Assembly: GCA_020635825.1 (NCBI GenBank)
Contig: JACJZA010000012.1
Span: 42,682-106,681, forward strand
DNA from: Flavobacteriales bacterium
GTDB lineage: Bacteria > Bacteroidota > Bacteroidia > Flavobacteriales_E > Vicingaceae
DNA: 64,000 nucleotides
Reading direction: 5' to 3'
Positions 35,378 through 44,270 of this stretch are shown piece by piece. The translations under genes were made by a program, and so were the position numbers. A model generated the notes under the pieces. That model had not been told where the DNA came from and made no database searches. It saw only the letters and a list, made by a program, of their open reading frames with translations. Each line of letters begins with the position of its first letter. Positions within the stretch are counted from its first letter, which is position 1.

Positions 35378-35385
35378 CAAAATTA
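35378..35385 (-). promoter_or_regulatory. candidate -7 box (TAATTTTG) for pdhB
   Basis: Exact TAnnTTTG on the minus strand, 21 bp before the pdhB ATG; no convincing -33. Confidence 0.4.
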
Positions 35386-35426
35386 TAAAATAAATGTAGT
35401 TTTTTAAGGTTTTTAATTTTTAAAGC

Positions 35427-35434
35427 TATTTTTG
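35427..35434 (+). promoter_or_regulatory. candidate -7 box (TATTTTTG) for the FemAB-like gene
   Basis: Exact TAnnTTTG ending 7 nt before the ATG at 35442, so the transcript may be leaderless. Confidence 0.4.
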
Positions 35435-35441
35435 AATAATA

Positions 35442-36380
35442 ATGACTAGTGCAAAAAAGAAATATCAATTGCTTTGTAAGATCAATAAAGAAATTCCTTT
35501 GTTTCTTACTTATGATTGGTATCAATCTTTATTTTCTGATAAAGAATGGAATGTTGTAATCGTTGAAAGGGGAGAGGAAGTGGTAGGTTTTTTACCTTAT
35601 AATATTAGTAAAAAGAAATCTTTTACTCTTATTTCAAATCCTATGCTTACTCCTTATCAAGGTATTTGGTTGAATTACCCTCAAGACCAGAAATATGTTA
35701 ATAAATTAGGTTTCGAAAAAGAAATAATTACAGAACTAATTAAACAACTACCAAAAGTAGATTCGTTTCAACAAAAATTCATACCTGAATTTACTAATTG
35801 GCTTCCTTTTTATTGGGAGGGCTATTCTCAAACTACTCGTTATACTTATGTTATTGATAATTTAAGTGATGAAGATAAAATTTTTGATGAGTTTAAAGAA
35901 AACATTAGAAGAGAAATAAGAAAAGCAGAAAAGAAACTTAAGGTTGAAAACTCCAAAGATATCAAGCAGTTGTATGAAATGAAGCAAAAAATTTATCAGA
36001 AAAATGGTGAAGAATACCCTATTTCGTTTGAGTTTTTAAAAAAAGTAAATGATTTCGTTCATCAAAATAAATGTGGTGAACTCCTCGTAGCAGTTGATGA
36101 GAAAAATAATATACATTCTATGTTATTATATGTTTGGGACAATAATTCTGCTTATTATTTGCATGGTGTAACGGATAAACGCTATAAAACCACAGGTTCT
36201 ATGAGTTTGCTTTTGTGGGAGGCTATAAAAAGGTCATCAAACAAGACAAAAGCCTTTAATTTTGAAGGTAGTATGATAGAATCTATAGAAAGGTATTTTA
36301 GAGCCTTTGGAGGACAACAGACGCCTTATTTTGAAATAAAAAAGACGAGTTCAAAACTTTTAAAATTGTTGAACTATTAA
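35442..36380 (+). CDS. FemAB/BioF2-like GNAT acyltransferase
   Basis: 312 residues, cytosolic. The N-terminal part (FLTYDWYQSLFSDKEWNVVIVERGEEVVGFLPYNISKKK) and the central FDEFKENIRREIRKAEKKLKVE with LLVAVDEKNNIHSMLLYVWDNNSAYYLHGVTDKRYKTTGSMSLLLWEAI follow the FemAB-like duplicated GNAT fold (often annotated GNAT or BioF2-like). Members transfer aminoacyl or acyl groups to peptidoglycan or polysaccharide precursors. The substrate is unknown. The polysaccharide deacetylase gene follows directly and may function in the same envelope pathway. Confidence 0.8.
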   Translation: MTSAKKKYQLLCKINKEIPLFLTYDWYQSLFSDKEWNVVIVERGEEVVGFLPYNISKKKSFTLISNPMLTPYQGIWLNYPQDQKYVNKLGFEKEIITELIKQLPKVDSFQQKFIPEFTNWLPFYWEGYSQTTRYTYVIDNLSDEDKIFDEFKENIRREIRKAEKKLKVENSKDIKQLYEMKQKIYQKNGEEYPISFEFLKKVNDFVHQNKCGELLVAVDEKNNIHSMLLYVWDNNSAYYLHGVTDKRYKTTGSMSLLLWEAIKRSSNKTKAFNFEGSMIESIERYFRAFGGQQTPYFEIKKTSSKLLKLLNY

Positions 36381-36444
36381 AACCTTTCTTCAAAATATAT
36401 CATTTGCATTAGGAAAAAAGTTCAGTCAATTACAATTAATTAAG

Positions 36445-37314
36445 TTGACAGGACAAAAAGTTGTATTACCTTTTTATCATATTGTATCTGATGAAACACC
36501 AAATCATATTTATCATTTATACGAGGCTCGAAGTATTGAAGAGTTTAAATCTGATTTAGAGTTTTTATTAAAAAATTATCAGCCTATTTCTTTACAAGAA
36601 TTAATAGAACTTAATAAAACAGGACGACAACCAAAACAAAATGTGTTTCATTTAACTTTTGATGATGGGCTAAAAGAATTCTATACTGTAGTGGCTCCAA
36701 TACTAAAAGAGAAAAAAATTCCTGCAACTGTTTTTATTAATACTGATTTTATTGATAACGAAGATTTATTTTATCGCTATAAAGCAAGTGTATTAACTGA
36801 AAAATATGCTGCGAAAGGTTTATTAGAAGTAAATTCTGAAAATTTAAATTTAATTGATGAATTTGCTGAAATTATGAATTATGATTTTTATGAATACCTA
36901 AATGAAGAACAGCCATATTTAACTTTTCATCAAATTCAAGAGCTAATTAAAGATGGTTTTACAATAGGGGCTCATAGTAAAAATCACCCTTTATATAATA
37001 GATTGTCAATTGATGAGCAAATAAGTCAAACACTTGAGAGTATAGATTTTATTGTTCAAAAATTCAATCTTAATTATAAAGTATTTTCTTTTCCATTTAC
37101 AGATGATGGAATTTCAAAAGATTTCTTTTCAAAAATTGAAAGTAAAGTAGATTTAACTTTTGGAACAGCCGGTTTAAAAAAAGATTCCATTCCTTTTAAT
37201 TTGCAAAGAATACCGATGGAGAAAAATCAAACTGCTAAAGAAATAATAAAAGGACAATACTTTTATTATTTGCTAAAAAGATGTTTTGGACAAAATGAAA
37301 TTAAGCGGAAATAG
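36445..37314 (+). CDS. polysaccharide deacetylase (NodB homology), possible non-ATG upstream start
   Basis: 289 residues from TTG 36445. Carbohydrate esterase 4 motifs: TFDDG (about 73-77, catalytic Asp and metal Asp), HSKNHP (metal-binding histidines, about 177-182) and FSFPFTDDG, with an insertion between the first two motifs. It removes acyl groups from a glycan, probably in envelope or capsule metabolism. No ATG lies near the N-terminus. The frame stays open upstream to 36373 and encodes TFLQNISFALGKKF..., which looks like genuine protein, so translation may begin at an ATT (36376) that overlaps the stop of the FemAB-like gene. The 3' end overlaps the opposing gene by 14 bp. Confidence 0.82.
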   Translation: MTGQKVVLPFYHIVSDETPNHIYHLYEARSIEEFKSDLEFLLKNYQPISLQELIELNKTGRQPKQNVFHLTFDDGLKEFYTVVAPILKEKKIPATVFINTDFIDNEDLFYRYKASVLTEKYAAKGLLEVNSENLNLIDEFAEIMNYDFYEYLNEEQPYLTFHQIQELIKDGFTIGAHSKNHPLYNRLSIDEQISQTLESIDFIVQKFNLNYKVFSFPFTDDGISKDFFSKIESKVDLTFGTAGLKKDSIPFNLQRIPMEKNQTAKEIIKGQYFYYLLKRCFGQNEIKRK

Positions 37315-38512
37315 TGCCATTCACATAGTCTCTCAAATATTCATAATCAGGCATTAAATTACCATTCTTACAAATAGTAGCTCTTTCTATTACTTTTTCT
37401 GAGTCATTTATTAAATGAGGCAGCACTTTATCAATAAATTCTCTTCCAAAATCAGATGAAGCATCTTTAGGTAATTCGCATGGCAAATTATCTACCGCCA
37501 TTACTGTAATAGCATCTTTGTTGTCAAAATTTGTTTCAGATTCAGATTGAGGATTGTATCCATAAATTGGCTCTATAATAGTTGATGGTCTTAAAGTACA
37601 AGCTACAGGTCCATCTATATCACAACTTACATCGCCTACTACTTTGATATTAAAATCGGGAGATTTTGCATCTTCTCTTGAAAAGATATATGGAGCATCT
37701 TCATCCCAAAAATGTCCCGAAATATACATGTCAGCTACTTTTGCAAACTTCATAAAATCACTTACAAATCTTTCTGGATGACTATACACTTCACTTCTTT
37801 TAAAAGGTGAACCATCAGGTTTTTTGTAATAATCATCCACCAAAAGTTGAGTATAAACGGGTTCACTATAAGTATTTGTTAAAATATCTTTAGCTGATAC
37901 TTTTTGGATATTTAATTTTTCTAAAATCTCAATGATTCCGGTAGCAACTCTTCCTCCTCCAGTCATTACGATTTTGTAATTATTAGGAAGTTTTACTTTG
38001 GGTAATTCTGCTTCCATTTCTGCTCTATCTTCACATAGATATGCTCTTTTTATTTGATAAGCACCTGTTCTTTTCCCGTAAGCATAAAATGTGTTATAGC
38101 AACCAACAATTCCTGCATACTTCCCAAAACCGATTAATCTAACGCCTTTATTATTAGTTAATGTTTCCCAATCAATCATAGTAATGTTTTTATTTAACAT
38201 TTCTAATAATAGATTTCTATTATAGGGTTGTTTTTTTATGGTATGAGAAAAATAAAAATAAGTTTTGTTCTCAATCAAATCCTTAATAGGAACCTCTTTT
38301 ACTCCAATCAAGATGTCACAATCTTCAACAGAATCAACTACTTTGATACCTAGATTTATATATTCTTCGTCTTTATATCTTCTAACATTGCTTGATTGAA
38401 CCACTAAATTGATATCAGGGTATTTTTTTGATATTTCTACACATTGTTCTGGAGAAAGAGGAACTCTTTCATCAGGTGGTATTTTCCCTTCTTTTAATAC
38501 TCCTAATTTCAT
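37301..38512 (-). CDS. saccharopine-dehydrogenase-like NAD(P) oxidoreductase (AlaDH/PNT type)
   Basis: 403 residues. The N-terminal AlaDH/PNT substrate domain starts MKLGVLKEGKIPPDERVPLS, the typical 'K.g..DeRvplsP' opening. The nucleotide-binding domain holds KIVMTGGGRVATGIIEIL (about 180-200, glycine-rich loop), and a C-terminal part has VVGDVSCDIDGPVACTLRPSTI. This is the pattern of lysine-forming (LYS1-like) saccharopine dehydrogenases, which many Bacteroidota carry without a known lysine-AAA pathway. Assignment to saccharopine rather than alanine is by pattern only. It converges on the deacetylase gene. Confidence 0.8.
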   Translation of the reverse strand: MKLGVLKEGKIPPDERVPLSPEQCVEISKKYPDINLVVQSSNVRRYKDEEYINLGIKVVDSVEDCDILIGVKEVPIKDLIENKTYFYFSHTIKKQPYNRNLLLEMLNKNITMIDWETLTNNKGVRLIGFGKYAGIVGCYNTFYAYGKRTGAYQIKRAYLCEDRAEMEAELPKVKLPNNYKIVMTGGGRVATGIIEILEKLNIQKVSAKDILTNTYSEPVYTQLLVDDYYKKPDGSPFKRSEVYSHPERFVSDFMKFAKVADMYISGHFWDEDAPYIFSREDAKSPDFNIKVVGDVSCDIDGPVACTLRPSTIIEPIYGYNPQSESETNFDNKDAITVMAVDNLPCELPKDASSDFGREFIDKVLPHLINDSEKVIERATICKNGNLMPDYEYLRDYVNGTISA

Positions 38513-38531
38513 AAATCTGTCAATTTGACCT

Positions 38532-38539
38532 CAAAAATA
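38532..38539 (-). promoter_or_regulatory. candidate -7 box (TATTTTTG) for the saccharopine-dehydrogenase-like gene
   Basis: Exact TAnnTTTG on the minus strand, 19 bases before the ATG at 38512; no clear -33. Confidence 0.4.
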
Positions 38540-38600
38540 TAAAAATGCATGAAATTTGCAGGGAAAATAGTTGTAATTTCGTTTGTTCTTTGAAAATTTT

Positions 38601-39003
38601 GGGGTCGTTTTTGGTTTTGACTGCAAGATGAATTGGTAAGTAAGCATGTCGAGTATTGTGAGTTGGCTCGTAAATCTTGGCTCTCAAATCGCTAACTGGC
38701 GAATCTAATTATGCAATGGCTGCGTAATCTCGACTAAGTCGGATAACCTTAATTCCAGCATGAATAACAGTAGTGCGGAACCATTATTCCTCAAGTGTTC
38801 AGTTCATTAACGCTTGTTTATGGAGTATCAAAATTTTGAACTAGTTAATAAATAGCTTTGATTTATTAGCGAAATTAAAAAAGCTTAAGTTTAAAGTTGG
38901 TCGCTTTTAACCTGCTTTATTCCTAACAATTAATTAAAAGCTAAGCATGTAGAAGCCTTATCGTTTCCTTGTTTGGACGAGGGTTCGAGTCCCTCCGACT
39001 CCA
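38601..39003 (+). ncRNA. ssrA: transfer-messenger RNA
   Basis: About 403 nt. The 5' end GGGGTCG pairs with CGACTCC at the 3' end (one G-U) to form the tRNA-like acceptor stem. The T arm GGGTTCGAGTCCC is at 38981-38993. A tag reading frame with stop lies at 38698-38727. The 3' CCA is only partly encoded, so CCA addition is expected. It rescues stalled ribosomes with SmpB and tags the stalled peptide for proteolysis. A possible promoter (TTTG 38555, TAATTTCG 38574, one mismatch) lies upstream, with the 5' end then cut by RNase P. A terminator follows at once. Confidence 0.95.
38698..38727 (+). other. tmRNA tag peptide reading frame (GESNYAMAA)
   Basis: GGC GAA TCT AAT TAT GCA ATG GCT GCG TAA: nine codons then stop. 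The resume codon is Gly (GGC) and the tag ends in the usual -AMAA degron recognised by ClpXP-type proteases. Similar GE-xNYA-LAA/-MAA tags are known in Bacteroidota. Confidence 0.9.
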
Positions 39004-39008
39004 CAATT

Positions 39009-39036
39009 TAAGCCACTATTAAGTGGCTTTTTTTTA
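39009..39036 (+). terminator. terminator after tmRNA
   Basis: Stem AGCCACT-atta-AGTGGCT followed by nine T. Confidence 0.9.
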
Positions 39037-39097
39037 TTTAAATTGGTTTTTGTAGCTGTAAATTTTATTTTTGTTTTTATCCTTAAATGTTAAAAGA

Positions 39098-40186
39098 ATG
39101 AAAATAAAGCTACTTTTTATTTGTGTATTCATATCTAGAATGTTGTATTCTCAGATTTCCATCAGTTCTTCTGATATGCCTTCAGTAAATGATATATTTA
39201 TTTACAGTAATACAATAGATATACAAGGAAATGATCCGACTTTAACAGGGGCAAATTATACATGGGATTATTCTAATTTGGGTTATGATACTCAATCTTC
39301 TGATACTTTGGTTTCAGTAACTTCTACACCTATAGCTTATCAGTTTTATTTTAATAATGTAGTATTGTATAATAACTGGAAAGCCAATTATGCAATAAAA
39401 GGGCAAGCATTTGGAATACCCTCTGCGGTTACAATTGATAATGTTTTCAATTTTTTTAAAGTAACAACTTCTGAATTTTCTAATGTAGGATTTGGTGCAA
39501 ATATTAATGGAATTCCGTCATCAACAAGAAGAAATCCTATTGATGTAGAATATTCTTTTCCATTAAATTATACCAATACACATCAATCATCATCTGAGTT
39601 TGGTGTATCTGTTCCCTCATTTGGACATTATGGTCAATCTATGGTAAGAACAGATACTGTAGATGGATATGGAACTTTAATAACTCCTTTTGGAACTTTT
39701 GATTGTTTAAGAGTTAAATCGATTTTAAATAAAACAGACACAACTTATTTAGATGCAATAGGTTTTGGTTCTTTAGTCCCTAGACCAGAAGAAGTAGAGT
39801 ATAAATGGCTTACCAACAATGGTGGTGTTCCCGTATTAAAAATAACTACCAATGCAGGGAATGTTTCAAATATTCAGTATCAGGATAGTGCAAGAATAAT
39901 TGGAGTTAATGAGAATGAAATGCTTTCTAATATTAATTTCTTTCCAAATCCAACGACTGATTATATTTCTGTAAATATTCTATCAAAATCTTCTGGGAAA
40001 ATGACATTTTCTTTTAAGGATTATCTTGGCAGAATTATTTTTGAGGAAGAAAAAACAATTCAATCGGGAAAAAATATAATACTGTTTAGCTTATTGGATA
40101 AAAATATTAATAGTGGAGTTTATTTAGTGGAAACATTGTTTAAAGGAAAACTATACAGTCAAAAAATTATATACAAAAAGAAGTAA
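39098..40186 (+). CDS. T9SS type A sorted secreted protein, function unknown
   Basis: 362 residues from ATG 39098 (MKIKLLFICVFISRMLYSQ, a signal peptide). The frame opens at a TTG (39071), but that prefix spoils the signal sequence. Residues 20-275 form a beta-rich domain (GANYTWDYSNLGYD, FGTFDCLRVKSILNKTDTTY) also seen in other Bacteroidota secreted proteins of unknown role. The last 75 residues (NINFFPNPTTDYISVNI ... GRIIFEEE ... INSGVYLVETLFKGKLYSQKII) are a type A T9SS sorting domain, so the protein is delivered to the cell surface. Confidence 0.82.
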   Translation: MKIKLLFICVFISRMLYSQISISSSDMPSVNDIFIYSNTIDIQGNDPTLTGANYTWDYSNLGYDTQSSDTLVSVTSTPIAYQFYFNNVVLYNNWKANYAIKGQAFGIPSAVTIDNVFNFFKVTTSEFSNVGFGANINGIPSSTRRNPIDVEYSFPLNYTNTHQSSSEFGVSVPSFGHYGQSMVRTDTVDGYGTLITPFGTFDCLRVKSILNKTDTTYLDAIGFGSLVPRPEEVEYKWLTNNGGVPVLKITTNAGNVSNIQYQDSARIIGVNENEMLSNINFFPNPTTDYISVNILSKSSGKMTFSFKDYLGRIIFEEEKTIQSGKNIILFSLLDKNINSGVYLVETLFKGKLYSQKIIYKKK

Positions 40187-40277
40187 TAATTAGTTCATCT
40201 GCTTAACTTTTCAATAATATTAAAATAGTAATTATCTCACTCATTTTAAAGGTTAAAAAAATACATGGTTCATAATT

Positions 40278-40296
40278 TCATCATTTAAAATGATGA
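40278..40296. promoter_or_regulatory. perfect palindrome just before the OlsF-like start codon
   Basis: TCATCAT-ttaaa-ATGATGA ends two bases before the ATG at 40298. As RNA it would fold over the initiation region; as DNA it could be an operator. The gap 40187-40297 holds no gene. Confidence 0.4.
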
Positions 40297-40297
40297 T

Positions 40298-42097
40298 ATG
40301 AATACACTTATAAAAAAAGAAGAATTACAAGGATTTACTTCTAATGTTCCTTTTTTTTCGGAACCACTTTCCGAAGTTTTAATGTCGGTTTTAAAGCTGA
40401 ATAAAATTAATGAAGTGTATTCCAATTCATATTCAAACGATCCATTAGTTTTTATTGAATCGGTTTTTTTAGAGTTGAAGATTAGTATTTCTTTTAATCA
40501 AGAAGAACTTAATAACATCCCAATAGAAGGAGCTTTTATCACCGTTTCTAATCATCCTTATGGCGGAGTAGATGGATTGATTTTATTGTATTTATTATTG
40601 AAAAAAAGACCTGATTTTAAGGTGATGGCTAATTTTTTATTGAAAAGAATATTGCCTATTAATGATAAAGTATTAGCGGTAAATCCATTTGATAATGTTG
40701 AGGTTTCAAGCTTCGTTGGTGTTAAGGAATCATTGATACATTTAAAAAAAGGATGTCCTTTGGGAGTTTTTCCAGCAGGTGAGGTATCAACCTTTAATAA
40801 AAACTCTAAAACAATTACTGATAAAGTTTGGAATCCGAATATTATAAAATTGATTAAAAAAGTTGAGGTGCCTATTTTGCCAATATATTTTGAAGGGAAT
40901 AATAGCTTGATGTTTCATCTTTTTGGGTTGATTAACCCTAAATTAAGATCTGCTAAATTACCATCTGAATTATTAAACAAAAAAAATAAAGAAATTAAAG
41001 TTGTAATTGGCAAACCTATTTCTGTAAGAGATCAACAGCAAATTGAAAATATTGCTCAATTTGGAAGATATATCAGAACAAGAACATACGCTTTGGCTTC
41101 AAATTTTAAAGTGAAAAAATTCTTTCATACACCAGCATTAAATTTTCCTCAGAAACCTCAGCAAATTGTAGAAGAAACACCTAGGCCGTTAATTTTAAAC
41201 GAAATAAATGAACTAAGAAGTCAATATCAGCTGTTTGAAATAAACAATTTTGAGGCATTTTGTGCGCCTGCTTTTAAAATACCTAATATTTTGAATGAAA
41301 TAGGGAGACAACGTGAGATTACATTCAGAAAAATAGGTGAAGGAACTAATAAAAGTGTTGATTTAGATGAATATGATGTATATTATCATCACTTATTTTT
41401 GTGGGATAAAACAAATGAAAAATTCGTAGGTTCATATAGGATTGGTGCTGGTGCAGAAATTATGTCAAGTTATGGTAGAAAAGGTTTTTATTTAAATTCA
41501 CTATTTAAGTTAAAAGAGGAATTTTACTCAATTTTAAACCAAAGTCTTGAATTGGGAAGGTCATTTATAGTAGAGGATTACCAGCAAAAATTGTTGCCTT
41601 TATTTCTATTATGGAAAGGAATTTTATATTATTTAATAAAAAATAAACAGTATAGATATTTGATAGGTCCGGTAAGTATTAGTAATGAGTACTCAACATT
41701 TAGTAAGCAGTTAATTATTGAGTTTATAAAATCGAATTATTACGACTATAAATTATCAAGATATATAAAACCTAGACATCAGTTTACTCCTGTTTTGAAA
41801 GATATTGATTTATCTACTATTTTAAATTTAACCAAGGATGATATTTCAAAGTTGGATAAATATGTTAAGGACATCGATCAAAGAAACATGCCAGTTCCTA
41901 TTTTATTGAAAAAATACTTAAAACAAAATGCTAAAATTATTGGCTTTAATTTAGATCCAAAATTTAACAATTGCTTAGATGGATTTATGGTTTTAGATTT
42001 ATGTGATGTTCCAGAAGATGTTATCAATTCTTTATCTGAAGAAATTCAAGATAAAGAGTTAATGAGTTTTTTAAAACAAAAAAATAAAGTTGGTTAA
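40298..42097 (+). CDS. fused OlsF-like bifunctional aminolipid acyltransferase (PlsC + GNAT)
   Basis: 599 residues. The N-terminal lysophospholipid-acyltransferase domain (about 60-270) has SNHPYGGVDG (an HX5D in place of the usual HX4D) and GVFPAGEVS. The C-terminal GNAT/hemolysin-type domain (about 295-590) has NEIGRQREITFRKIGEGT ... LELGRSFIVEDYQ. This is the domain order of OlsF, the fused ornithine-lipid synthase described in Serratia and Flavobacterium johnsoniae: the C-terminal part N-acylates the amino acid with a 3-hydroxyacyl group, the N-terminal part then adds the second chain. The accepted amino acid (ornithine, glycine or other) cannot be read. The last 4 bp overlap the opposing M23 gene. 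Confidence 0.85.
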   Translation: MNTLIKKEELQGFTSNVPFFSEPLSEVLMSVLKLNKINEVYSNSYSNDPLVFIESVFLELKISISFNQEELNNIPIEGAFITVSNHPYGGVDGLILLYLLLKKRPDFKVMANFLLKRILPINDKVLAVNPFDNVEVSSFVGVKESLIHLKKGCPLGVFPAGEVSTFNKNSKTITDKVWNPNIIKLIKKVEVPILPIYFEGNNSLMFHLFGLINPKLRSAKLPSELLNKKNKEIKVVIGKPISVRDQQQIENIAQFGRYIRTRTYALASNFKVKKFFHTPALNFPQKPQQIVEETPRPLILNEINELRSQYQLFEINNFEAFCAPAFKIPNILNEIGRQREITFRKIGEGTNKSVDLDEYDVYYHHLFLWDKTNEKFVGSYRIGAGAEIMSSYGRKGFYLNSLFKLKEEFYSILNQSLELGRSFIVEDYQQKLLPLFLLWKGILYYLIKNKQYRYLIGPVSISNEYSTFSKQLIIEFIKSNYYDYKLSRYIKPRHQFTPVLKDIDLSTILNLTKDDISKLDKYVKDIDQRNMPVPILLKKYLKQNAKIIGFNLDPKFNNCLDGFMVLDLCDVPEDVINSLSEEIQDKELMSFLKQKNKVG

Positions 42098-43818
42098 CGA
42101 GTAAAAGGAATTTCTAGAACAGACTTATTTCCAACGCCATCTATTAACTCAATTTTAAACAAATGTTCTCCTTTAGGGAGATTTTCAAAATCGTGGAATA
42201 ATTGTGCTTTTTTAGCTTCATATTCCATTAATATCCATTTGCCATCAATTTCACCACGGTAAGATTTAATTCCACTTAAATTGTCAGCGATGGTTACAAT
42301 TAAAGAAGAGTTATTACTCATATTTTTATTATCATAAATATTGTAAGGTTTTATTGTTGGAGGGACTGTGTCTATCATCACGGCAAAACCACCAAAATTT
42401 TTAGATTGAGCTGTTAAATAGTTATTTCTCCATTCGCCTCCACGAGAGTAATATTTTCCATTTCTATCAATATTTATCATTACGGCTTTGCTTCTTAATT
42501 CTTCTTTTAATCTGCCAACTTTAATAGATACATCTATGTAGTCATGGAGTGGGGTGTAATCATTATGTAGTTGGTAAGTAGGTGTAATTGCCCCAACCAT
42601 AGTGTCTTTTATTTGATATTCAAATTCTAAGTCTGTGTATAAAGCACATCTAGGTATATGCATGATAAGGTTTCTATCATTAAAAACATTATCATCTAAA
42701 TATGAAAAAACAGTATCAATTTTTGATTTTAATTTGGCACTATAATTAGGAATTGTAATAGTTTGGATATCAAATTTAAGTGATGAAGAATTGCCATAAG
42801 TATCTGTAACTAAGTATTTATTTTTTTTTTGTTTGGAGTTAGTATTAAATGTAATAACACCTTTGTTTTTTTCTTTAGAATAAATAGTTAAATGATTGTT
42901 AGGATCAATAAAGCTTTTTTGATAACGAACCTTTTTTCTTATATAAGTCTCATAATCAATTAAAGAATTCAAGGCTCTTGAATCATCAAAACTAAACTCT
43001 TTCATTTCTGATTTGTAAATAGTTTCATTCTCAACAGATAATTCTATTGAATAGATTCCATTTCTGTTGCTAACACCATTTAATTTGTCAATGGTTTCAA
43101 TACCAATTCCAATTTTGCCAAAAGCAGAAATTTGGCTGCCGTATTTTAATTGATATGTTCCATTTATATCTACTACATCAAAATATTGAACTGTATTTTT
43201 TCCATTTACCAAACTACTGTCTGTTAAAGGAAAAACAGCAATACTTTTTATAATTGGTTTAATATCATCTTTAATATCAAAACCACAAAGAAGAGGATTA
43301 ACCGGATGCTCTGATTTTGTTTCACGAACTTCAAAATGTAGATGTGGACCACCTGACCCTCCTGTGTTTCCTGAAAGAGCAATAATTTCTCCTTTTTTTA
43401 CTTTTAATAAAGTATCTGATGGATACCAGTCAATTTCCCAAGATTCATTTTGGTATTGATATTTTTTGATTTCATCAGCAATCTTCCCTTTAAATTCTTT
43501 TAAATGAGCATATACTGTTGTAAAACCATTTGGATGGTCAATGTAAATGCTTTTACCATAGCCCCAAGGAGAAATTTTAATCCTAGAAACAAACCCATCA
43601 GCAGAAGCATAAATATTGTAGCCTTCTTGCCCATTGGTTTTCATATCTAATCCTGAATGAAAATGATTAGAACGAAGTTCTCCAAAATTACCTGCTAAGT
43701 ACAATGGAATTCCTAAAGGTGAACGAAAATATTTTTTTGGAATACTATCTATACATTGACTTTTAATCAAAAAATGAATAAAAAGTAGAGGGATAATGAA
43801 TAGTATTTTTTTTAGCAT
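42094..43818 (-). CDS. M23 (LytM) metallopeptidase, exported
   Basis: 574 residues. Signal peptide MLKKILFIIPLLFIHFLIKSQ. The M23 domain lies near the N-terminus (about 40-185) with both zinc motifs intact: HFHSGLDMK (HxxxD) and GGPHLHFEVRE (HxH). A long beta-rich C-terminal part (190-574; Ig-like strands, e.g. TIADNLSGIKSYRGEIDGKWILMEYE) probably positions it. Active peptidoglycan endopeptidase is likely, periplasmic. It converges on the OlsF-like gene with a 4-bp overlap. Confidence 0.9.
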   Translation of the reverse strand: MLKKILFIIPLLFIHFLIKSQCIDSIPKKYFRSPLGIPLYLAGNFGELRSNHFHSGLDMKTNGQEGYNIYASADGFVSRIKISPWGYGKSIYIDHPNGFTTVYAHLKEFKGKIADEIKKYQYQNESWEIDWYPSDTLLKVKKGEIIALSGNTGGSGGPHLHFEVRETKSEHPVNPLLCGFDIKDDIKPIIKSIAVFPLTDSSLVNGKNTVQYFDVVDINGTYQLKYGSQISAFGKIGIGIETIDKLNGVSNRNGIYSIELSVENETIYKSEMKEFSFDDSRALNSLIDYETYIRKKVRYQKSFIDPNNHLTIYSKEKNKGVITFNTNSKQKKNKYLVTDTYGNSSSLKFDIQTITIPNYSAKLKSKIDTVFSYLDDNVFNDRNLIMHIPRCALYTDLEFEYQIKDTMVGAITPTYQLHNDYTPLHDYIDVSIKVGRLKEELRSKAVMINIDRNGKYYSRGGEWRNNYLTAQSKNFGGFAVMIDTVPPTIKPYNIYDNKNMSNNSSLIVTIADNLSGIKSYRGEIDGKWILMEYEAKKAQLFHDFENLPKGEHLFKIELIDGVGNKSVLEIPFTR

Positions 43819-43853
43819 TTGAAAAAGAAAAATAATTTTAAATAAGTGTTAAG

Positions 43854-43861
43854 CAAAGCTA
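43854..43861 (-). promoter_or_regulatory. candidate -7 box (TAGCTTTG) for the M23 gene
   Basis: Exact TAnnTTTG on the minus strand, 35 bp before the ATG at 43818; no clear -33. Confidence 0.4.
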
Positions 43862-43928
43862 TTGAAGTAAGCTAGAGTAAATAGGAAATTTTAAATTTAA
43901 TATTCACAAAATTTGGTTTAAAAAATAT

Positions 43929-43936
43929 TACCTTTG
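43929..43936 (+). promoter_or_regulatory. candidate -7 box (TACCTTTG) for the coiled-coil/zapA genes
   Basis: Exact TAnnTTTG, giving a leader of about 30 nt before ATG 43975. A TTTG lies upstream but only 13 bp away, too close for an ideal -33. Confidence 0.5.
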
Positions 43937-43974
43937 TGGGAGTTGAATTTTTTTATTGATTTAACAGTTTTTTA

Positions 43975-44259
43975 ATGAAGAATTTATCTGTTCGGGTATC
44001 AAGTCTCAAAAATAAGGCCGAAAAATTGGTAAAGAATTACCAATCTATCCGAGAAGAAAATATGAATCTAAATCAAAAGATTGAACAATTAAATAAAGAG
44101 TTAAACAAAAAAGAACAACAAATAATGGAATTGAATAATAAGGTTAATTTATTGAAAATTTCAGGAAGTGTTGATAAAGAAAGTACCAAAGATGTGAAGT
44201 TGAAAATAAACGAATTGGTACGGGAGATAGATAAATGTATTGCTCAAATTAACAAATAA
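43975..44259 (+). CDS. small coiled-coil protein, ZapB-like
   Basis: 94 residues, almost entirely predicted coiled coil (SSLKNKAEKLVKNYQSIREEN ... LNQKIEQLNKELNKKEQQIMELNNKVNLL), with a charged C-terminal helix. It lies 11 bp before zapA on the same strand. Size, coiled coil and neighbour suggest a divisome helper comparable to ZapB, but there is no sequence-specific motif and the assignment is by context. Confidence 0.7.
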   Translation: MKNLSVRVSSLKNKAEKLVKNYQSIREENMNLNQKIEQLNKELNKKEQQIMELNNKVNLLKISGSVDKESTKDVKLKINELVREIDKCIAQINK

Positions 44260-44270
44260 TTAAATCCCTG

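Noticed and set aside
37301..37314. Frameshift or mis-assembly at the deacetylase/saccharopine-dehydrogenase overlap
   Set aside because: Both proteins have normal ends; a 14-bp convergent overlap is ordinary in this compact genome.
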